A DNA stretch of 47,003 nucleotides from an uncultured Eubacteriales bacterium (GTDB lineage Bacteria; Bacillota; Clostridia; Christensenellales; Aristaeellaceae). Position numbers and translations under genes: made by a program. The DNA is taken from contig CADBNW010000043.1 in the NCBI GenBank assembly GCA_902796025.1, forward strand, positions 1-47,003, read 5' to 3'. The notes under the pieces were generated by a model, which worked only from the letters and a program-made list of their open reading frames with translations, searched no databases and was not told the DNA's origin. Within the stretch, counting starts at the first letter, position 1. Each line of letters starts with the position of its first letter. Positions 8,340 through 16,697 of this stretch are shown here, in pieces.

Positions 8340-10349
8340 ATGAAGAAGCACGCGCCTTTCAAAATGATTCGCCTCGACCCCATGCTCAAGCCCTACGAAG
8401 GCGACATCGATCTGCGCATGGAGCGCCTTGCCAAAACCGAGGAAGCGATTTTGGGCAAGTACGCCGACCTGTCTTCGTTTGCAAACGGCTATCTGTATTT
8501 TGGCTTTCACAGGACGCAGGAAGGCTGGGTATACCGCGAATGGGCGCCTGGCGCGGATGAAATGCACCTGATCGGCGATTTCAATTTCTGGAACCGCAGC
8601 GCCAACCCCATGACGCGCATCGATCCCTCCGGCGTATGGGAGATCAGGCTTTCCGGCGCGAACGCCTTAAGGCACGGCCAGCGCGTAAAGGTGTGCGTGA
8701 CTCGCGGCGGGCAGAGCTTTGACCGCATCCCCCTGTACATAACGCGCGTTGTGCAGGACGAGCGCGATTATTCCTTCTCCGGCCAGATCTGGGCCCCGGA
8801 CGTCCCCTTCAAGTGGACAGACGGCGGCTTTAAAAAGCGCGCCATCGCGCCGCTTGTGATCTACGAAGCCCACATCGGCATGGCGCAGGAAGCGGAGCGC
8901 GTGGGCAGCTACGACGAATTTACCGACAACATCCTGCCCCGCATCAAAAAGGCGGGCTACAACGCGGTGCAGCTGATGGCCATCATGGAGCATCCCTACT
9001 ACGCTTCCTTCGGCTATCAGGTGACCAACTTCTTTGCACCCTCCTCCCGCTACGGCGAGCCGGAGGCGCTGAAGCGCCTGATCAACACCGCGCACGAAAT
9101 GGACATGTTCGTGCTTTTGGACATCGTACACTCCCACGCAAGCGGCAACGCGCTTGAGGGCATCTCGATGTTCGACGGCACGCGCGAGCAGTTCATGCAC
9201 GCGGGCGAGCGCGGCCAGCACTCCGCCTGGGGCACCTGTGTATTCAATTACGGCAAGCATGAGGTGATCCACTTCCTTCTGTCCAATGTAAAATACTGGA
9301 TGGAGGAATTCCACTTCGACGGCTTCCGCTTTGATGGCGTTACCAGCATGCTGTATCTGGATCACGGACTTGGCGAAAGCTTTGACAATTACAAAAAATA
9401 TTTTAGCCCCAACACCGACATCGACGCCATCGTCTATCTGCAGCTTGCAAACGAACTGATCCACACGGTAAACGCCAAAGCCGTCACCATTGCCGAGGAC
9501 ATGAGCGGGATGCCGGGCATGTGCCTTCCCCTTCGCTACGGTGGCATCGGCTTCGACTATCGCCTCGCAATGGGCGTGCCCGATTTTTGGATCAAGACCG
9601 TAAAGGAAGACCGCTGGGATCTGTTCGATATGTGGTATCAGCTGACCACCCGCCGCCCGCAGGAAAAGGTGATCGGCTACTGCGAGAGCCACGACCAGGC
9701 GCTGGTGGGCGACAAAACGCTGATCTTCCGTCTGGCGGACGCCGAAATGTACACCAACATGAACGACTCCTGCCACACCCCGACGATCGACCGCGCCATG
9801 TCCACGATCAAGCTCATTCGCTTTATCACGCTGGTACTGGCCTGCGACGGATACCTGAACTTTATGGGCAACGAGTTCGGCCATCCCGAGTGGATCGACT
9901 TTCCCCGCGAGGGCAACGGCTACAGCTACAAATACGCCCGCAGGCAGTGGAGCCTTGCGGACAACGGGCTTTTGAAGTATCAAAGGCTGCTGGCCTTCGA
10001 CCACGACATGCAACTGTTTGCGCGAAAGTACAAGGTGCTCAGCAAGCACGAAAGCCGCTGCCTTTGGATCGATCAGGAGCAGCTGCTGATGGCCTTTGAA
10101 AAGGGCGGGCTGATCTATCTGTTCTCCTTTAACCGCTATCTGGAGCCGCACGAGATCACGGTTCCCGTGGAAAAACCAGGCATGCGATACCGCCTGATCT
10201 TTACCAGCGCCCGGGAGATCTACGGCGATCACGAAAGCTACGCGCTGGGCAGCGAAGCCGTGAGCACCACGCAGCCGGACGGCAGCGCGGGCTTTGGCTA
10301 TTACCTGCATCCGCTGAGCTGCTGCGTATTAGAGCCGGTCGGCGAATAA
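8340..10349 (+). CDS. glgB: 1,4-alpha-glucan branching enzyme, eukaryote-like GH13
   Basis: This enzyme makes alpha-1,6 branches in glycogen-like glucans. An N-terminal CBM48-like region (about 50-150; YREWAPGA, LIGDFNFW) precedes a GH13 barrel. Catalytic residues can be placed: nucleophile D332 in GFRFDG, acid/base E386 in TIAEDMSG, and transition-state D452 in ESHDQ. DGFRFDGVTSMLYLDHGLG-type and GNEFGHPEWIDFPREGNG motifs match the eukaryotic/Bacteroides-type branching enzymes better than the classical E. coli GlgB; this judgement is from memory of those motifs. The 669-aa length fits. The gene is monocistronic with its own promoter and SD. No glgC, glgA or glgP lies beside it, so it is an orphan glycogen gene. 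Confidence 0.92.
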   Translation: MKKHAPFKMIRLDPMLKPYEGDIDLRMERLAKTEEAILGKYADLSSFANGYLYFGFHRTQEGWVYREWAPGADEMHLIGDFNFWNRSANPMTRIDPSGVWEIRLSGANALRHGQRVKVCVTRGGQSFDRIPLYITRVVQDERDYSFSGQIWAPDVPFKWTDGGFKKRAIAPLVIYEAHIGMAQEAERVGSYDEFTDNILPRIKKAGYNAVQLMAIMEHPYYASFGYQVTNFFAPSSRYGEPEALKRLINTAHEMDMFVLLDIVHSHASGNALEGISMFDGTREQFMHAGERGQHSAWGTCVFNYGKHEVIHFLLSNVKYWMEEFHFDGFRFDGVTSMLYLDHGLGESFDNYKKYFSPNTDIDAIVYLQLANELIHTVNAKAVTIAEDMSGMPGMCLPLRYGGIGFDYRLAMGVPDFWIKTVKEDRWDLFDMWYQLTTRRPQEKVIGYCESHDQALVGDKTLIFRLADAEMYTNMNDSCHTPTIDRAMSTIKLIRFITLVLACDGYLNFMGNEFGHPEWIDFPREGNGYSYKYARRQWSLADNGLLKYQRLLAFDHDMQLFARKYKVLSKHESRCLWIDQEQLLMAFEKGGLIYLFSFNRYLEPHEITVPVEKPGMRYRLIFTSAREIYGDHESYALGSEAVSTTQPDGSAGFGYYLHPLSCCVLEPVGE

Positions 10350-10397
10350 GCCGTCCTCCCAAGGAAAACAGTTCCCCGTTCCAGTCTGCCAAAGACA

Positions 10398-10434
10398 CAA
10401 AACTGCCCCGCAGCGTGCATCGAAGCTGCGGGGC
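10398..10434 (-). terminator. Terminator of the HepT/MntA cassette
   Basis: On the minus strand a 10-bp GC stem (10405-10414 with 10425-10434, loop 10415-10424) is followed by agttttgtg. The hairpin is nearly identical to the one at 11165-11192. Confidence 0.7.
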
Positions 10435-10437
10435 GGC
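10406..10437 (+). repeat. Direct repeat copy 1, terminator-bearing
   Basis: This 32-bp segment matches 11165-11196 with a single mismatch (g at 10415 versus t at 11174), in the same orientation. The two copies bracket the HepT/MntA cassette. Confidence 0.85.
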
Positions 10438-10465
10438 GCTATCTTAAATAAGCTTTGACACAGGG

Positions 10466-10789
10466 TCAGAGCTTTTTCAGTAGATCCGGGAAATCGTTTT
10501 GGATGGTATCCCACACGATGCCAAGTCTTATGCCATCGTAGTCGTGTACGATTCTGTTTCGCATACCGCGCATTTGCCGCCACATGATCTGAGGATGCTC
10601 CCTGTCAAGCCCAAGCTCTATAATCCTTGCCGCCAGCTCGCCGACCTGCAAGACGTTGAAGATACAGGCCTCCTGCAGCTGTCTGTTGGCCATAAAATCG
10701 TCCAAGGTGACAGAATCACAATACTCCATGGTGTGGCGGATATGCCGGACGATTCGCTGCGTGAGCTGTTCGTATTTAGTGTCGCTCAT
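10466..10789 (-). CDS. hepT: HepT-like (DUF86) toxin of a MNT/HEPN module
   Basis: This 107-aa helical HEPN-family protein carries the diagnostic RX4HXY motif as RNRIVHDY near residues 79-86, where Arg, His and Tyr are the expected catalytic or AMPylated residues. Known HepT proteins act as RNases and are silenced when the partner MntA adenylylates the motif tyrosine. Its start codon lies inside the 3' end of the antitoxin gene (14-bp overlap), so translation is probably coupled. Length and motif are intact, so the toxin should be functional. Confidence 0.88.
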   Translation of the reverse strand: MSDTKYEQLTQRIVRHIRHTMEYCDSVTLDDFMANRQLQEACIFNVLQVGELAARIIELGLDREHPQIMWRQMRGMRNRIVHDYDGIRLGIVWDTIQNDFPDLLKKL

Positions 10790-11078
10790 AGATCACGATC
10801 CCCGTTTTCTGTATTTCTGCATCCACAGGCGAGCCGGGGATCAGATCAAAGGTGTCGATCATATCCACGTCGCATTTCAGGCTTTCGCAAACCTCATCCA
10901 GCAGTCCGAAAAAGCGAAGTCCCCTAAGGCCGCTGTCTACCAGCAAATCCACATCGCTGTGTTCATTTGCTTCTCCCCTGCTGTAGGAGCCAAACAGCGT
11001 CGCCTTGCGCACGTTGTTGCGCTGAAAAATGGGGCTGAGCGTCTGCCGCAGCATATCGATGGTATATACTCCGTTCAT
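10776..11078 (-). CDS. mntA: MntA-like minimal nucleotidyltransferase antitoxin
   Basis: This 100-aa minimal nucleotidyltransferase has the GSX10DXD signature (GSYSRGE to HSDVD) and a later metal-binding Asp in CDVDMID. In characterised pairs it adenylylates HepT. I chose the ATG at 11076-11078 because AAAGGAGG lies 7 bases upstream; a start 13 codons earlier lacks a good SD. The gene overlaps hepT by 14 bp and has its own promoter, so antitoxin and toxin form a self-contained cassette. Confidence 0.88.
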   Translation of the reverse strand: MNGVYTIDMLRQTLSPIFQRNNVRKATLFGSYSRGEANEHSDVDLLVDSGLRGLRFFGLLDEVCESLKCDVDMIDTFDLIPGSPVDAEIQKTGIVIYERH

Positions 11079-11108
11079 CAGCGGGCCTCCTTTTGCTAAG
11101 CTGAAACT

Positions 11109-11137
11109 ATTATACAATGGTTTCTTAGAAAAGTCAA
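11109..11137 (-). promoter_or_regulatory. Strong promoter for mntA-hepT
   Basis: On the minus strand, TTGACT (11132-11137), a 17-base spacer and TATAAT (11109-11114) match the sigma-A consensus at 11 of 12 positions. The -10 is about 30 bp upstream of the chosen mntA start. Confidence 0.85.
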
Positions 11138-11154
11138 ATTTTCAGCGTAAAGAA

Positions 11155-11192
11155 GCAAAAAACACCCCGCAGCTTGCATCGAAGCTGCGGGG
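11155..11192 (-). terminator. Terminator of the ecf-truA-ybaK-phosphoribosyltransferase run
   Basis: On the minus strand an 11-bp stem (11182-11192 with 11165-11175, loop 11176-11181) is followed by tgttttttgc. It lies about 50 bp after the phosphoribosyltransferase stop codon. Confidence 0.88.
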
Positions 11193-11196
11193 CGGC
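11165..11196 (+). repeat. Direct repeat copy 2, terminator-bearing
   Basis: Second copy of the 32-bp segment at 10406-10437 (31 of 32 identical), on the other side of the toxin-antitoxin cassette. Confidence 0.85.
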
Positions 11197-11241
11197 TGTG
11201 TTAAGGCTGCTTGCACAGGCGTTTTGGCCTGCGCGCAGCGC

Positions 11242-11805
11242 TTATTTGATCGGCGTTCCGTCCGGGGTGAACAGGGGAAGCTTTTCCAGGTAGATGATGT
11301 CGCTGCGATCCTTGGCTTCGCCCTCGGCCAGGATGGACATTTTGCCAACGATGTTTCCGCCGCCCATGGTGACCAGCTTTTCAAGGGCCTTCAGGGATTC
11401 GCCGGTGGAGATCACGTCATCCACGATCAGCACGTTTTTGCCCTTCATGTACTCCGCGTCGTCGCCGTCCAGATACAGGTGCTGGCGATGGTCGGTGGTG
11501 ATGGAATCCACCTCGACGCCGAAGACGTTGCGCATGTAGAGCTTGGTCGCCTTTCTGGCCAGCAGATAGCGGTTCACGCCCTCCTGGCGCGCCATCTCGT
11601 GCGCCAGCGGGATGCCCTTGGATTCCGCCGTGATGATCACGTCGTGCGCAGGCGCTTTTTTCAACAGCTCTCTTGCGCAGGAGACGGTGAGCTCCACGTC
11701 GCCGAAGATCACGAAGCCCGCGATGGAAAGCTTGTCATTCAGGGGGCAGATGGGCAGATCGCGCTTCAGTCCCGCGACTTCGATATTGTAGTACAGATCC
11801 TTCAC
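11242..11805 (-). CDS. Adenine/xanthine-type phosphoribosyltransferase
   Basis: This type I phosphoribosyltransferase should make a nucleotide from a free base and PRPP in purine salvage. The PRPP-binding loop VLIVDDVISTGES is clear in the C-terminal half, with the usual TAESKGI segment upstream. Such clostridial proteins are often labelled adenine phosphoribosyltransferase, but the base specificity cannot be read here. I chose the GTG at 11803-11805 (protein begins MKDLYYNIEV) because GGAG is then 9 bases upstream; the TTG two codons earlier would be only 3 bases from it. It lies 46 bp after ybaK and is the last gene before a strong terminator. Confidence 0.8.
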   Translation of the reverse strand: MKDLYYNIEVAGLKRDLPICPLNDKLSIAGFVIFGDVELTVSCARELLKKAPAHDVIITAESKGIPLAHEMARQEGVNRYLLARKATKLYMRNVFGVEVDSITTDHRQHLYLDGDDAEYMKGKNVLIVDDVISTGESLKALEKLVTMGGGNIVGKMSILAEGEAKDRSDIIYLEKLPLFTPDGTPIK

Positions 11806-11851
11806 TTGCAATCACTCCGTTTCATATTGTAACCGCGCGTGCGGTTTGGTT

Positions 11852-12325
11852 TCAGTATTTGATGAGGTCGCGCGCCGTGGCGCCGGTCATGCGGATGAGG
11901 TCCTCTGGATCAAGCAGCACCTGCACTCCCCTTTGCCCCGCGCTGACGGATATGAAATCGAACATCAGCGCGGTTTCGTCGATGTAGGTCGGAAAGCGCT
12001 TTTTCATGCCGATAGGCGAGCAGCCGCCCCTTAAGTAGCCCGTAAGCGGCTGCAATTCCTTTACATGGATCAGCTCCACCCGCTTGTTGCCGCTGACTGC
12101 AGCGCACTTTTTAAGATCCAGCTCCTCCGCCACGGGAATCACGAACACGCAGTGCGGCGTTTTGTCGCCTGCGGCCACCAGTGTCTTAAAGACCTTTTCC
12201 GGCGGCAGCCCCAGCGCCTCAGCCGCGTGCTGGCCGCTCAGGTCGCTTTCATCGTATTCGTACTCTTTGGAGGAAAAGCGGATGCCCTGCTTTTCCAGGA
12301 TGCGCATCACGTTGGTGGTAAGCAT
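11852..12325 (-). CDS. ybaK: YbaK/EbsC-type aminoacyl-tRNA deacylase
   Basis: This 157-aa protein matches the YbaK/EbsC family, which hydrolyses Cys-tRNA(Pro) and related mischarged tRNAs. The conserved lysine lies in PEKVFKTLVA (about 42-51), and the later YLRGGCSPIGMKK segment is typical of the family. The start follows GGAGGAG closely and overlaps the end of truA by 19 bp, so the two are probably translationally coupled. Confidence 0.9.
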   Translation of the reverse strand: MLTTNVMRILEKQGIRFSSKEYEYDESDLSGQHAAEALGLPPEKVFKTLVAAGDKTPHCVFVIPVAEELDLKKCAAVSGNKRVELIHVKELQPLTGYLRGGCSPIGMKKRFPTYIDETALMFDFISVSAGQRGVQVLLDPEDLIRMTGATARDLIKY

Positions 12326-13071
12326 AGCTCCTCCGGATAATCCACGCGCAAAAGCGTAAGCCCCTGGGGCGGCGCGGTCGCGCCAAGCTCCAGCCGGGAG
12401 CCCGTTTCAAGCGCTCTTTCGATCGCGCCGGGCGCGCGCTTTCCGCTGCCGACCTGGGCCAGGGTACCCGCAAGGATGCGCACCATGTTGTACAGAAAGC
12501 CGTTCCCGTGCACTCGAAGCTCGATAAACGGCCCCGCCTCACTTAGCGATATCGCGTCCACCGTGCGGCGGGTATCCTTTACCACGGAGCCGCTTGCGGC
12601 AAAGGGCGCAAAGTCGTGGGTGCCAAGCATCGTCATGGCTTCCCGCCGCATTTTTTCAAGATCCAGCGGGTAGATCACGTGCCAGCTCAAGTTTCTGTAC
12701 AGCGCGCTTGCGTGCGGATGGGCGTAATACCAGTAGCGGTACTCCTTGCCGATGGCGCTAAATCGGGCGTGAAAGCTTATGCTCACTTCCTGGGAGTGGC
12801 GAACGCGGATGTCGTCCGGCAGCAGGGTGTTGAGCGCAAAGCTCAGCTTCTCTGCGGGGATAGCGGTGTCGCTGTCAAAGTGCGCCGTCTGTCCAAGGGC
12901 GTGAACGCCCGCATCCGTGCGGCTTGCGCCCGTGATCGTAAGCTCGCCTTCGCCCGTCAGCCTTCTTAGCGCTTCCTCGACGCGCTGCTGTACGCTCATC
13001 GCGTTCAACTGCCTTTGCCACCCGGCATAGGCGCAGCCGTCGTATTCCAGCAATAATTTGAAGCGGCGCAT
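12307..13071 (-). CDS. truA: tRNA pseudouridine(38-40) synthase
   Basis: TruA isomerises U38-U40 in the anticodon stem-loop. The catalytic Asp is D53 in GASRTDAGVHALGQ. The N-terminal LLLEYDGCAYAGWQRQ and C-terminal GNGFLYNMVRILAGTL motifs are complete, and 254 aa is normal. The gene starts 1 base after the ecfT stop with no strong SD of its own, which suggests coupling to ecfT. An ecfA1-ecfA2-ecfT-truA order is common in Firmicutes. Confidence 0.95.
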   Translation of the reverse strand: MRRFKLLLEYDGCAYAGWQRQLNAMSVQQRVEEALRRLTGEGELTITGASRTDAGVHALGQTAHFDSDTAIPAEKLSFALNTLLPDDIRVRHSQEVSISFHARFSAIGKEYRYWYYAHPHASALYRNLSWHVIYPLDLEKMRREAMTMLGTHDFAPFAASGSVVKDTRRTVDAISLSEAGPFIELRVHGNGFLYNMVRILAGTLAQVGSGKRAPGAIERALETGSRLELGATAPPQGLTLLRVDYPEELCLPPT

Positions 13072-13072
13072 C

Positions 13073-13876
13073 TTATAAAAAGCGGTTCAGCAGCACGACT
13101 GTCGCAAGCAGAAGCGAAAACACACCCGCCGCGTACAGATCCGCCCTGCGGTAGCACAGCGGCTTCATTTTGGTTCTGCCCTTGCCGCCCCGGTAGCAGC
13201 GCGCCTCCATGGCCATGGCCAGTTCGTCCGCCCGGCGGAAGGCGCTGATGAACAGCGGCACCAGCAGCGGCAAAAGCGCCTTGGCCCTGCGAAGCAGGCT
13301 GCCGCTTTCAAAGTCCGCGCCGCGGGCCTTCTGGGCGCGGGTGATTTTGTTGGTCTCCTCGATCAGCGTTGGGATAAAGCGAAGCGCGATGGACATCATC
13401 ATCGCAAGCTCGTGCGCGGGAAAGCCCACTTTCGAAAGCGGCGAAAACAGCCTTTCGAGCCCGTCCGTAAGGGCGATGGGCGACGTGGTGAGCGTCAAAA
13501 TCTGCGTGCCCGTCACAAGCAGGATCAGCCTTACCGCCATGAATACCGCGTTTCGCAGGCCCTCTTTGGTCACGGTAAAGATCCACCACTTTACCAGCAC
13601 CTGTCCGCTGCTGTTGAAAAACAGGTTGAGGATAAAGGTAAACACCACGATCAGCAATATCGGCTTTACGCCCCTGACCAGGAATTTTATGTGGATGCCG
13701 CTTAGGTACGAGCACATGCCGATGAAAAGCGCGATCGCCGCAAAGCCCCAAAAGCTTTTTACCAGAAACACGCACACGAGATACGCAACCGTCAGCAGTA
13801 TCTTTGTGCGGGGATCCAGGCGGTGCAGCGGCGACGAGCCCGGAAAGTATTGTCCAAGAGTTATATTGTTGAGCAA
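13073..13876 (-). CDS. ecfT: Energy-coupling factor transmembrane protein EcfT
   Basis: This is the membrane scaffold joining the two ECF ATPases to interchangeable vitamin-binding S components. Several hydrophobic segments precede the two coupling-helix signatures, AQKARGAD and AMEARCYRGG. The TTG start at 13874-13876 is supported by GAGG 7 bases upstream, inside the last codons of ecfA2, and by the usual family start (MLxxITLGQYxPG). At 267 aa it is full length. Confidence 0.93.
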   Translation of the reverse strand: MLNNITLGQYFPGSSPLHRLDPRTKILLTVAYLVCVFLVKSFWGFAAIALFIGMCSYLSGIHIKFLVRGVKPILLIVVFTFILNLFFNSSGQVLVKWWIFTVTKEGLRNAVFMAVRLILLVTGTQILTLTTSPIALTDGLERLFSPLSKVGFPAHELAMMMSIALRFIPTLIEETNKITRAQKARGADFESGSLLRRAKALLPLLVPLFISAFRRADELAMAMEARCYRGGKGRTKMKPLCYRRADLYAAGVFSLLLATVVLLNRFL

Positions 13877-13880
13877 GCTC

Positions 13881-14726
13881 TTACCTCGTCAAAAGCTTTT
13901 GCAAAAGCGCCTTGGAAAGCGCCTCTACCGTAAAAATCTCGTCAGGCAGATCAAAGCCCTTTTCGTTCAGCGCGCGGGTCAGCGCCGCAGCCTGCGGAAG
14001 GCGCAGTCCCATCTTTTGAAGCGCGTCTGCGTGGCGGAAGACCTCGCGGATGGGGCCGTCCAGCACTGCGCTTCCCTTTTCCAGCACGATCACGCGGCTG
14101 CAAAGACGCGCCACATCGTCCATGGAATGCGAAACCATGATCACCGTGGTGCCCCCGTCGTGGATGCGCTTTACGATCCCAAGGATCTCGCTTCTGCCCA
14201 CGGGGTCAAGGCCTGCCGCGGGCTCGTCCAGGATCAGCACCTCCGGGTGCATGGCCAGCACGCCCGCGATGGCCACGCGGCGCTTTTGGCCGCCGCTTAG
14301 CTCAAAGGGGCTTTGCTCCCAGACGTCGCTTTTTAAGCCCACAGTCTCAAGCGCCCGCTCGGCGCTGGTTTTTACCTCGTCTGCGCTAAGGCCCAGGTTT
14401 GACGGGCCAAAGCACACGTCCTTAAATACAGTCTCTTCAAACAGCTGATATTCGGGATACTGAAACACCAGCCCCACCCGCCGCCGAAGCGCCGCTTTGT
14501 TTTTGGATTCGTTTATGTCTTCGCCGTCCACGTACACGCTGCCGCTGGTCGGCTTGATCAGCGCGTTCAGATGCTGGATAAAGGTGCTTTTGCCGGAGCC
14601 CGTGTGGCCGATGATGCCCACGAACTCGCCGTCCTCTATCGTAAGCGTGATGTCGTTCAGCGCCTTGGATTCAAAGGGCGTGCCGGGGTTATAGACGTAT
14701 GTCAGGTTTTTGACGCTAAGCGGCAC
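13881..14726 (-). CDS. ecfA2: ECF transporter ATPase EcfA2
   Basis: ABC ATPase of the ECF module. Walker A is GHTGSGKS (residues 40-47), followed by a Q-loop (VFQYPEYQLF), signature LSGGQKRR, Walker B VLILDEPAAGLDP and switch His in VSHSMD. The GTG start has GGAGG 7 bases upstream and overlaps the end of ecfA1 by 25 bp. The C-terminal tail is typical of EcfA proteins. Confidence 0.94.
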   Translation of the reverse strand: MPLSVKNLTYVYNPGTPFESKALNDITLTIEDGEFVGIIGHTGSGKSTFIQHLNALIKPTSGSVYVDGEDINESKNKAALRRRVGLVFQYPEYQLFEETVFKDVCFGPSNLGLSADEVKTSAERALETVGLKSDVWEQSPFELSGGQKRRVAIAGVLAMHPEVLILDEPAAGLDPVGRSEILGIVKRIHDGGTTVIMVSHSMDDVARLCSRVIVLEKGSAVLDGPIREVFRHADALQKMGLRLPQAAALTRALNEKGFDLPDEIFTVEALSKALLQKLLTR

Positions 14727-15541
14727 AGCTCTGCCTCCATTTCTTCGGTCGTAAGGATGTCTTCGGGGATGTCGAGCCCGCCCGCCTTCAGCATATGGGC
14801 AAGCAGGGTCATATCTGGTACGTCAAGGCCAAGGCTTCGCACCTCGTCGGTTTTTGCAAAGACCTCGCGCGGCGTGCCGGACAGGGCGATCTGCCCTTCG
14901 CTCATCACCGCGAGCCTTTGGCAGCGCGCGGCTTCCTCCATAAAGTGCGTGATCCACACGACGGTGGCGCCGCCCTTGTTCAGCTCCAGTGCAAGCTTAA
15001 AGATGTCCTCGCGTCCGGAGGGATCGAGCATGCTGGTGGATTCGTCAAAAACGATGATGTCCGGGCGCATCGCAAGCACGCCCGCGATCGCGACGCGCTG
15101 CTTTTGGCCGCCGCTCAGCATATGCGGGGCGGTCTGGGCAAAGTCGCTCATGCCCACGGTCTTAAGCGCGCTCTCCACGCGGCGCTGGATCTCCTCGGAG
15201 GGGATACCAAGGTTTTCGCAGCCAAAGGCGACATCCTCCTCCACGATGGTCGCGACCATCTGGTTGTCCGGATCCTGAAACACCATGCCGCATTCCCTGC
15301 GCGCCCAGTAGCGCGCCTCCTCGGTATCAAGCAGCTTTCCAAGCACCCATACGCTGCCGCCTGCGGGCTCAAACAGCCCGTTCATCAGCTTGCCCAGGGT
15401 GGATTTTCCGCTGCCGTTGCGCCCGAGGATGGCAAGCATTTCGCCTTTGCGCACGTCGAGGCTCACGCCCGCGACGGCTTCCGTCCGGGCGTTTTCGTAT
15501 TTAAAATGCACGTCGCGCAGGCTGACGCTGTATTCTTCCAT
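14702..15541 (-). CDS. ecfA1: ECF transporter ATPase EcfA1
   Basis: First gene of the ECF operon. Walker A is GRNGSGKS (40-47), with Q-loop FQDPDNQ, signature LSGGQKQR, and a Walker B region IIVFDESTSMLDP in which Ser follows the catalytic Glu where most ABC proteins have Pro; that variant is usual in EcfA1. The ATG at 15539-15541 follows GGAGGAG. A group II module like this serves many S components; both ThiT-like proteins in the window are candidates. Confidence 0.94.
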   Translation of the reverse strand: MEEYSVSLRDVHFKYENARTEAVAGVSLDVRKGEMLAILGRNGSGKSTLGKLMNGLFEPAGGSVWVLGKLLDTEEARYWARRECGMVFQDPDNQMVATIVEEDVAFGCENLGIPSEEIQRRVESALKTVGMSDFAQTAPHMLSGGQKQRVAIAGVLAMRPDIIVFDESTSMLDPSGREDIFKLALELNKGGATVVWITHFMEEAARCQRLAVMSEGQIALSGTPREVFAKTDEVRSLGLDVPDMTLLAHMLKAGGLDIPEDILTTEEMEAELCRLASKT

Positions 15542-15567
15542 AATTCTCCTCCGACACAATCAAAAGA

Positions 15568-15595
15568 ACAATACCACTTTTGTCTGGCGCGTAAA
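15568..15595 (-). promoter_or_regulatory. Possible weak promoter for the ecf operon
   Basis: On the minus strand, TTTACG (15590-15595), a 16-base spacer and TATTGT (15568-15573) match the consensus at 8 of 12 positions. The rest of the 15542-15803 gap holds an imperfect GC hairpin near 15643-15662 and the divergent promoter at 15735; I see no riboswitch. Confidence 0.35.
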
Positions 15596-15734
15596 AGCGC
15601 AAACCTGTAAACATAAGGCAATCTCTATGCGTATGCGGCTGCTCCCCCGCGCTTTAAGCGGGAACACGGAGGCAGACGAGGGCAAAAGCCGCGCCCTTTT
15701 TCCATTCGTTAATATTTTTTCCACGCCCCGGGCG

Positions 15735-15763
15735 TTGACAGTTTTCGGAAGCGGTGCTACACT
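15735..15763 (+). promoter_or_regulatory. Promoter for the nucleotidyltransferase operon
   Basis: A perfect -35 TTGACA (15735-15740), a 17-base spacer and -10 TACACT (15758-15763) stand about 40 bp upstream of the start codon. The SD is gaggtg near 15791. Confidence 0.85.
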
Positions 15764-15803
15764 TTACTGGATCCTACAGATACTATCAACGAGGTGACCA
15801 TTT

Positions 15804-16697
15804 ATGAAAAAGACTCTTGTGATCCTGGCTGCGGGCATCGGCTCGCGCTTTGGCGGCGGCATAAAGCAATTGGAGCCCGTGGGCCCCGGCAACGAGATCA
15901 TCATCGACTATTCCATTCACGACGCCATCAAGGCCGGCTTCAACAAGCTGGTGTTCATCATCCGCCACGACATCGAAAAGGACTTCCGCGAAATGATCGG
16001 CGACCGCATCGAGAAAAAGTGCGCGTCTCTGGGCGTGGAGGTAAAATACGCCTTTCAGGAATTGAACGACATCCCGATCCCGCTGCCCGAGGGGCGCAAA
16101 AAGCCCTGGGGCACCGGCCACGCGGTATTGGCCTGCCGCGAGGTGCTGAGCGAGCCCTTTGCCGTGATCAACGCTGACGATTATTACGGCAAGCACGGCT
16201 TTGAAAAGGCCGCCCGCTTTTTGGAAAGCGGCGAGTACGGTCTCGTGGGCTATGTCCTTAAAAACACCCTTTCCGATAACGGCGGCGTCACGCGCGGCAT
16301 CTGCCACGTAAACGAGCAGGGCGCGCTTACCGGCATCGACGAGACCCACGACATCGTAAAGACCCCAAGCGGCGCGGCTGCGGGCGGACGGGAGCTTAGC
16401 CTTGAGGCGCTGGTCAGCATGAATTTTTGGTGCCTGCCCGCAAGCTTCATGGACGAATTGAAAGAGGGCTTTCCCAAATTCCTTGCCGAAATGCAAAACC
16501 CCGTAAAGGATGAATACCTTCTGCCCACGATCGTGGACGGGCTGATCAAGCGCGGCGTGCGCGTAAGCGTGCTGCCCACGGACGACAAATGGTTTGGCGT
16601 CACCTACAAGGAGGACAAGCAGGCTGTGGTAGAGAGCTTTAAGGCGCTCTACGCCGCCGGCGAATACGACAGGGAGCTGTATGCCGACATTGGCTAA
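15804..16697 (+). CDS. Sugar-phosphate nucleotidyltransferase family protein
   Basis: The N-terminal LAAGIGSRFGGGIKQ (residues 8-22) is the NTP-binding signature of NDP-sugar pyrophosphorylases. A GTGHAVL segment and the NADDYYG metal-binding site (about 119-125) complete the fold. The family joins sugar-1-phosphates to nucleotides; the substrate here is not evident, and at 297 aa it lacks any acyltransferase domain. It leads a plus-strand operon, and its last 17 bases overlap the next gene, a cell-wall-binding protein. A role in envelope precursor supply would be an inference. Confidence 0.85.
   Translation: MKKTLVILAAGIGSRFGGGIKQLEPVGPGNEIIIDYSIHDAIKAGFNKLVFIIRHDIEKDFREMIGDRIEKKCASLGVEVKYAFQELNDIPIPLPEGRKKPWGTGHAVLACREVLSEPFAVINADDYYGKHGFEKAARFLESGEYGLVGYVLKNTLSDNGGVTRGICHVNEQGALTGIDETHDIVKTPSGAAAGGRELSLEALVSMNFWCLPASFMDELKEGFPKFLAEMQNPVKDEYLLPTIVDGLIKRGVRVSVLPTDDKWFGVTYKEDKQAVVESFKALYAAGEYDRELYADIG

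Noticed and set aside
8667-10310. Open frame of 547 codons antisense to the branching enzyme
   Set aside because: The plus-strand gene has all GH13 catalytic motifs, a promoter and an SD; the antisense frame has none.
10406-11196. CRISPR-like or transposon-end interpretation of the 32-bp repeats
   Set aside because: There are only two copies 760 bp apart with genes between them, each working as a terminator hairpin, and no transposase or terminal inverted repeats.
15542-15803. Riboswitch upstream of the ecf operon
   Set aside because: The leader has only an imperfect GC hairpin and none of the conserved cores of TPP, FMN, cobalamin or other riboswitches that I recognise.
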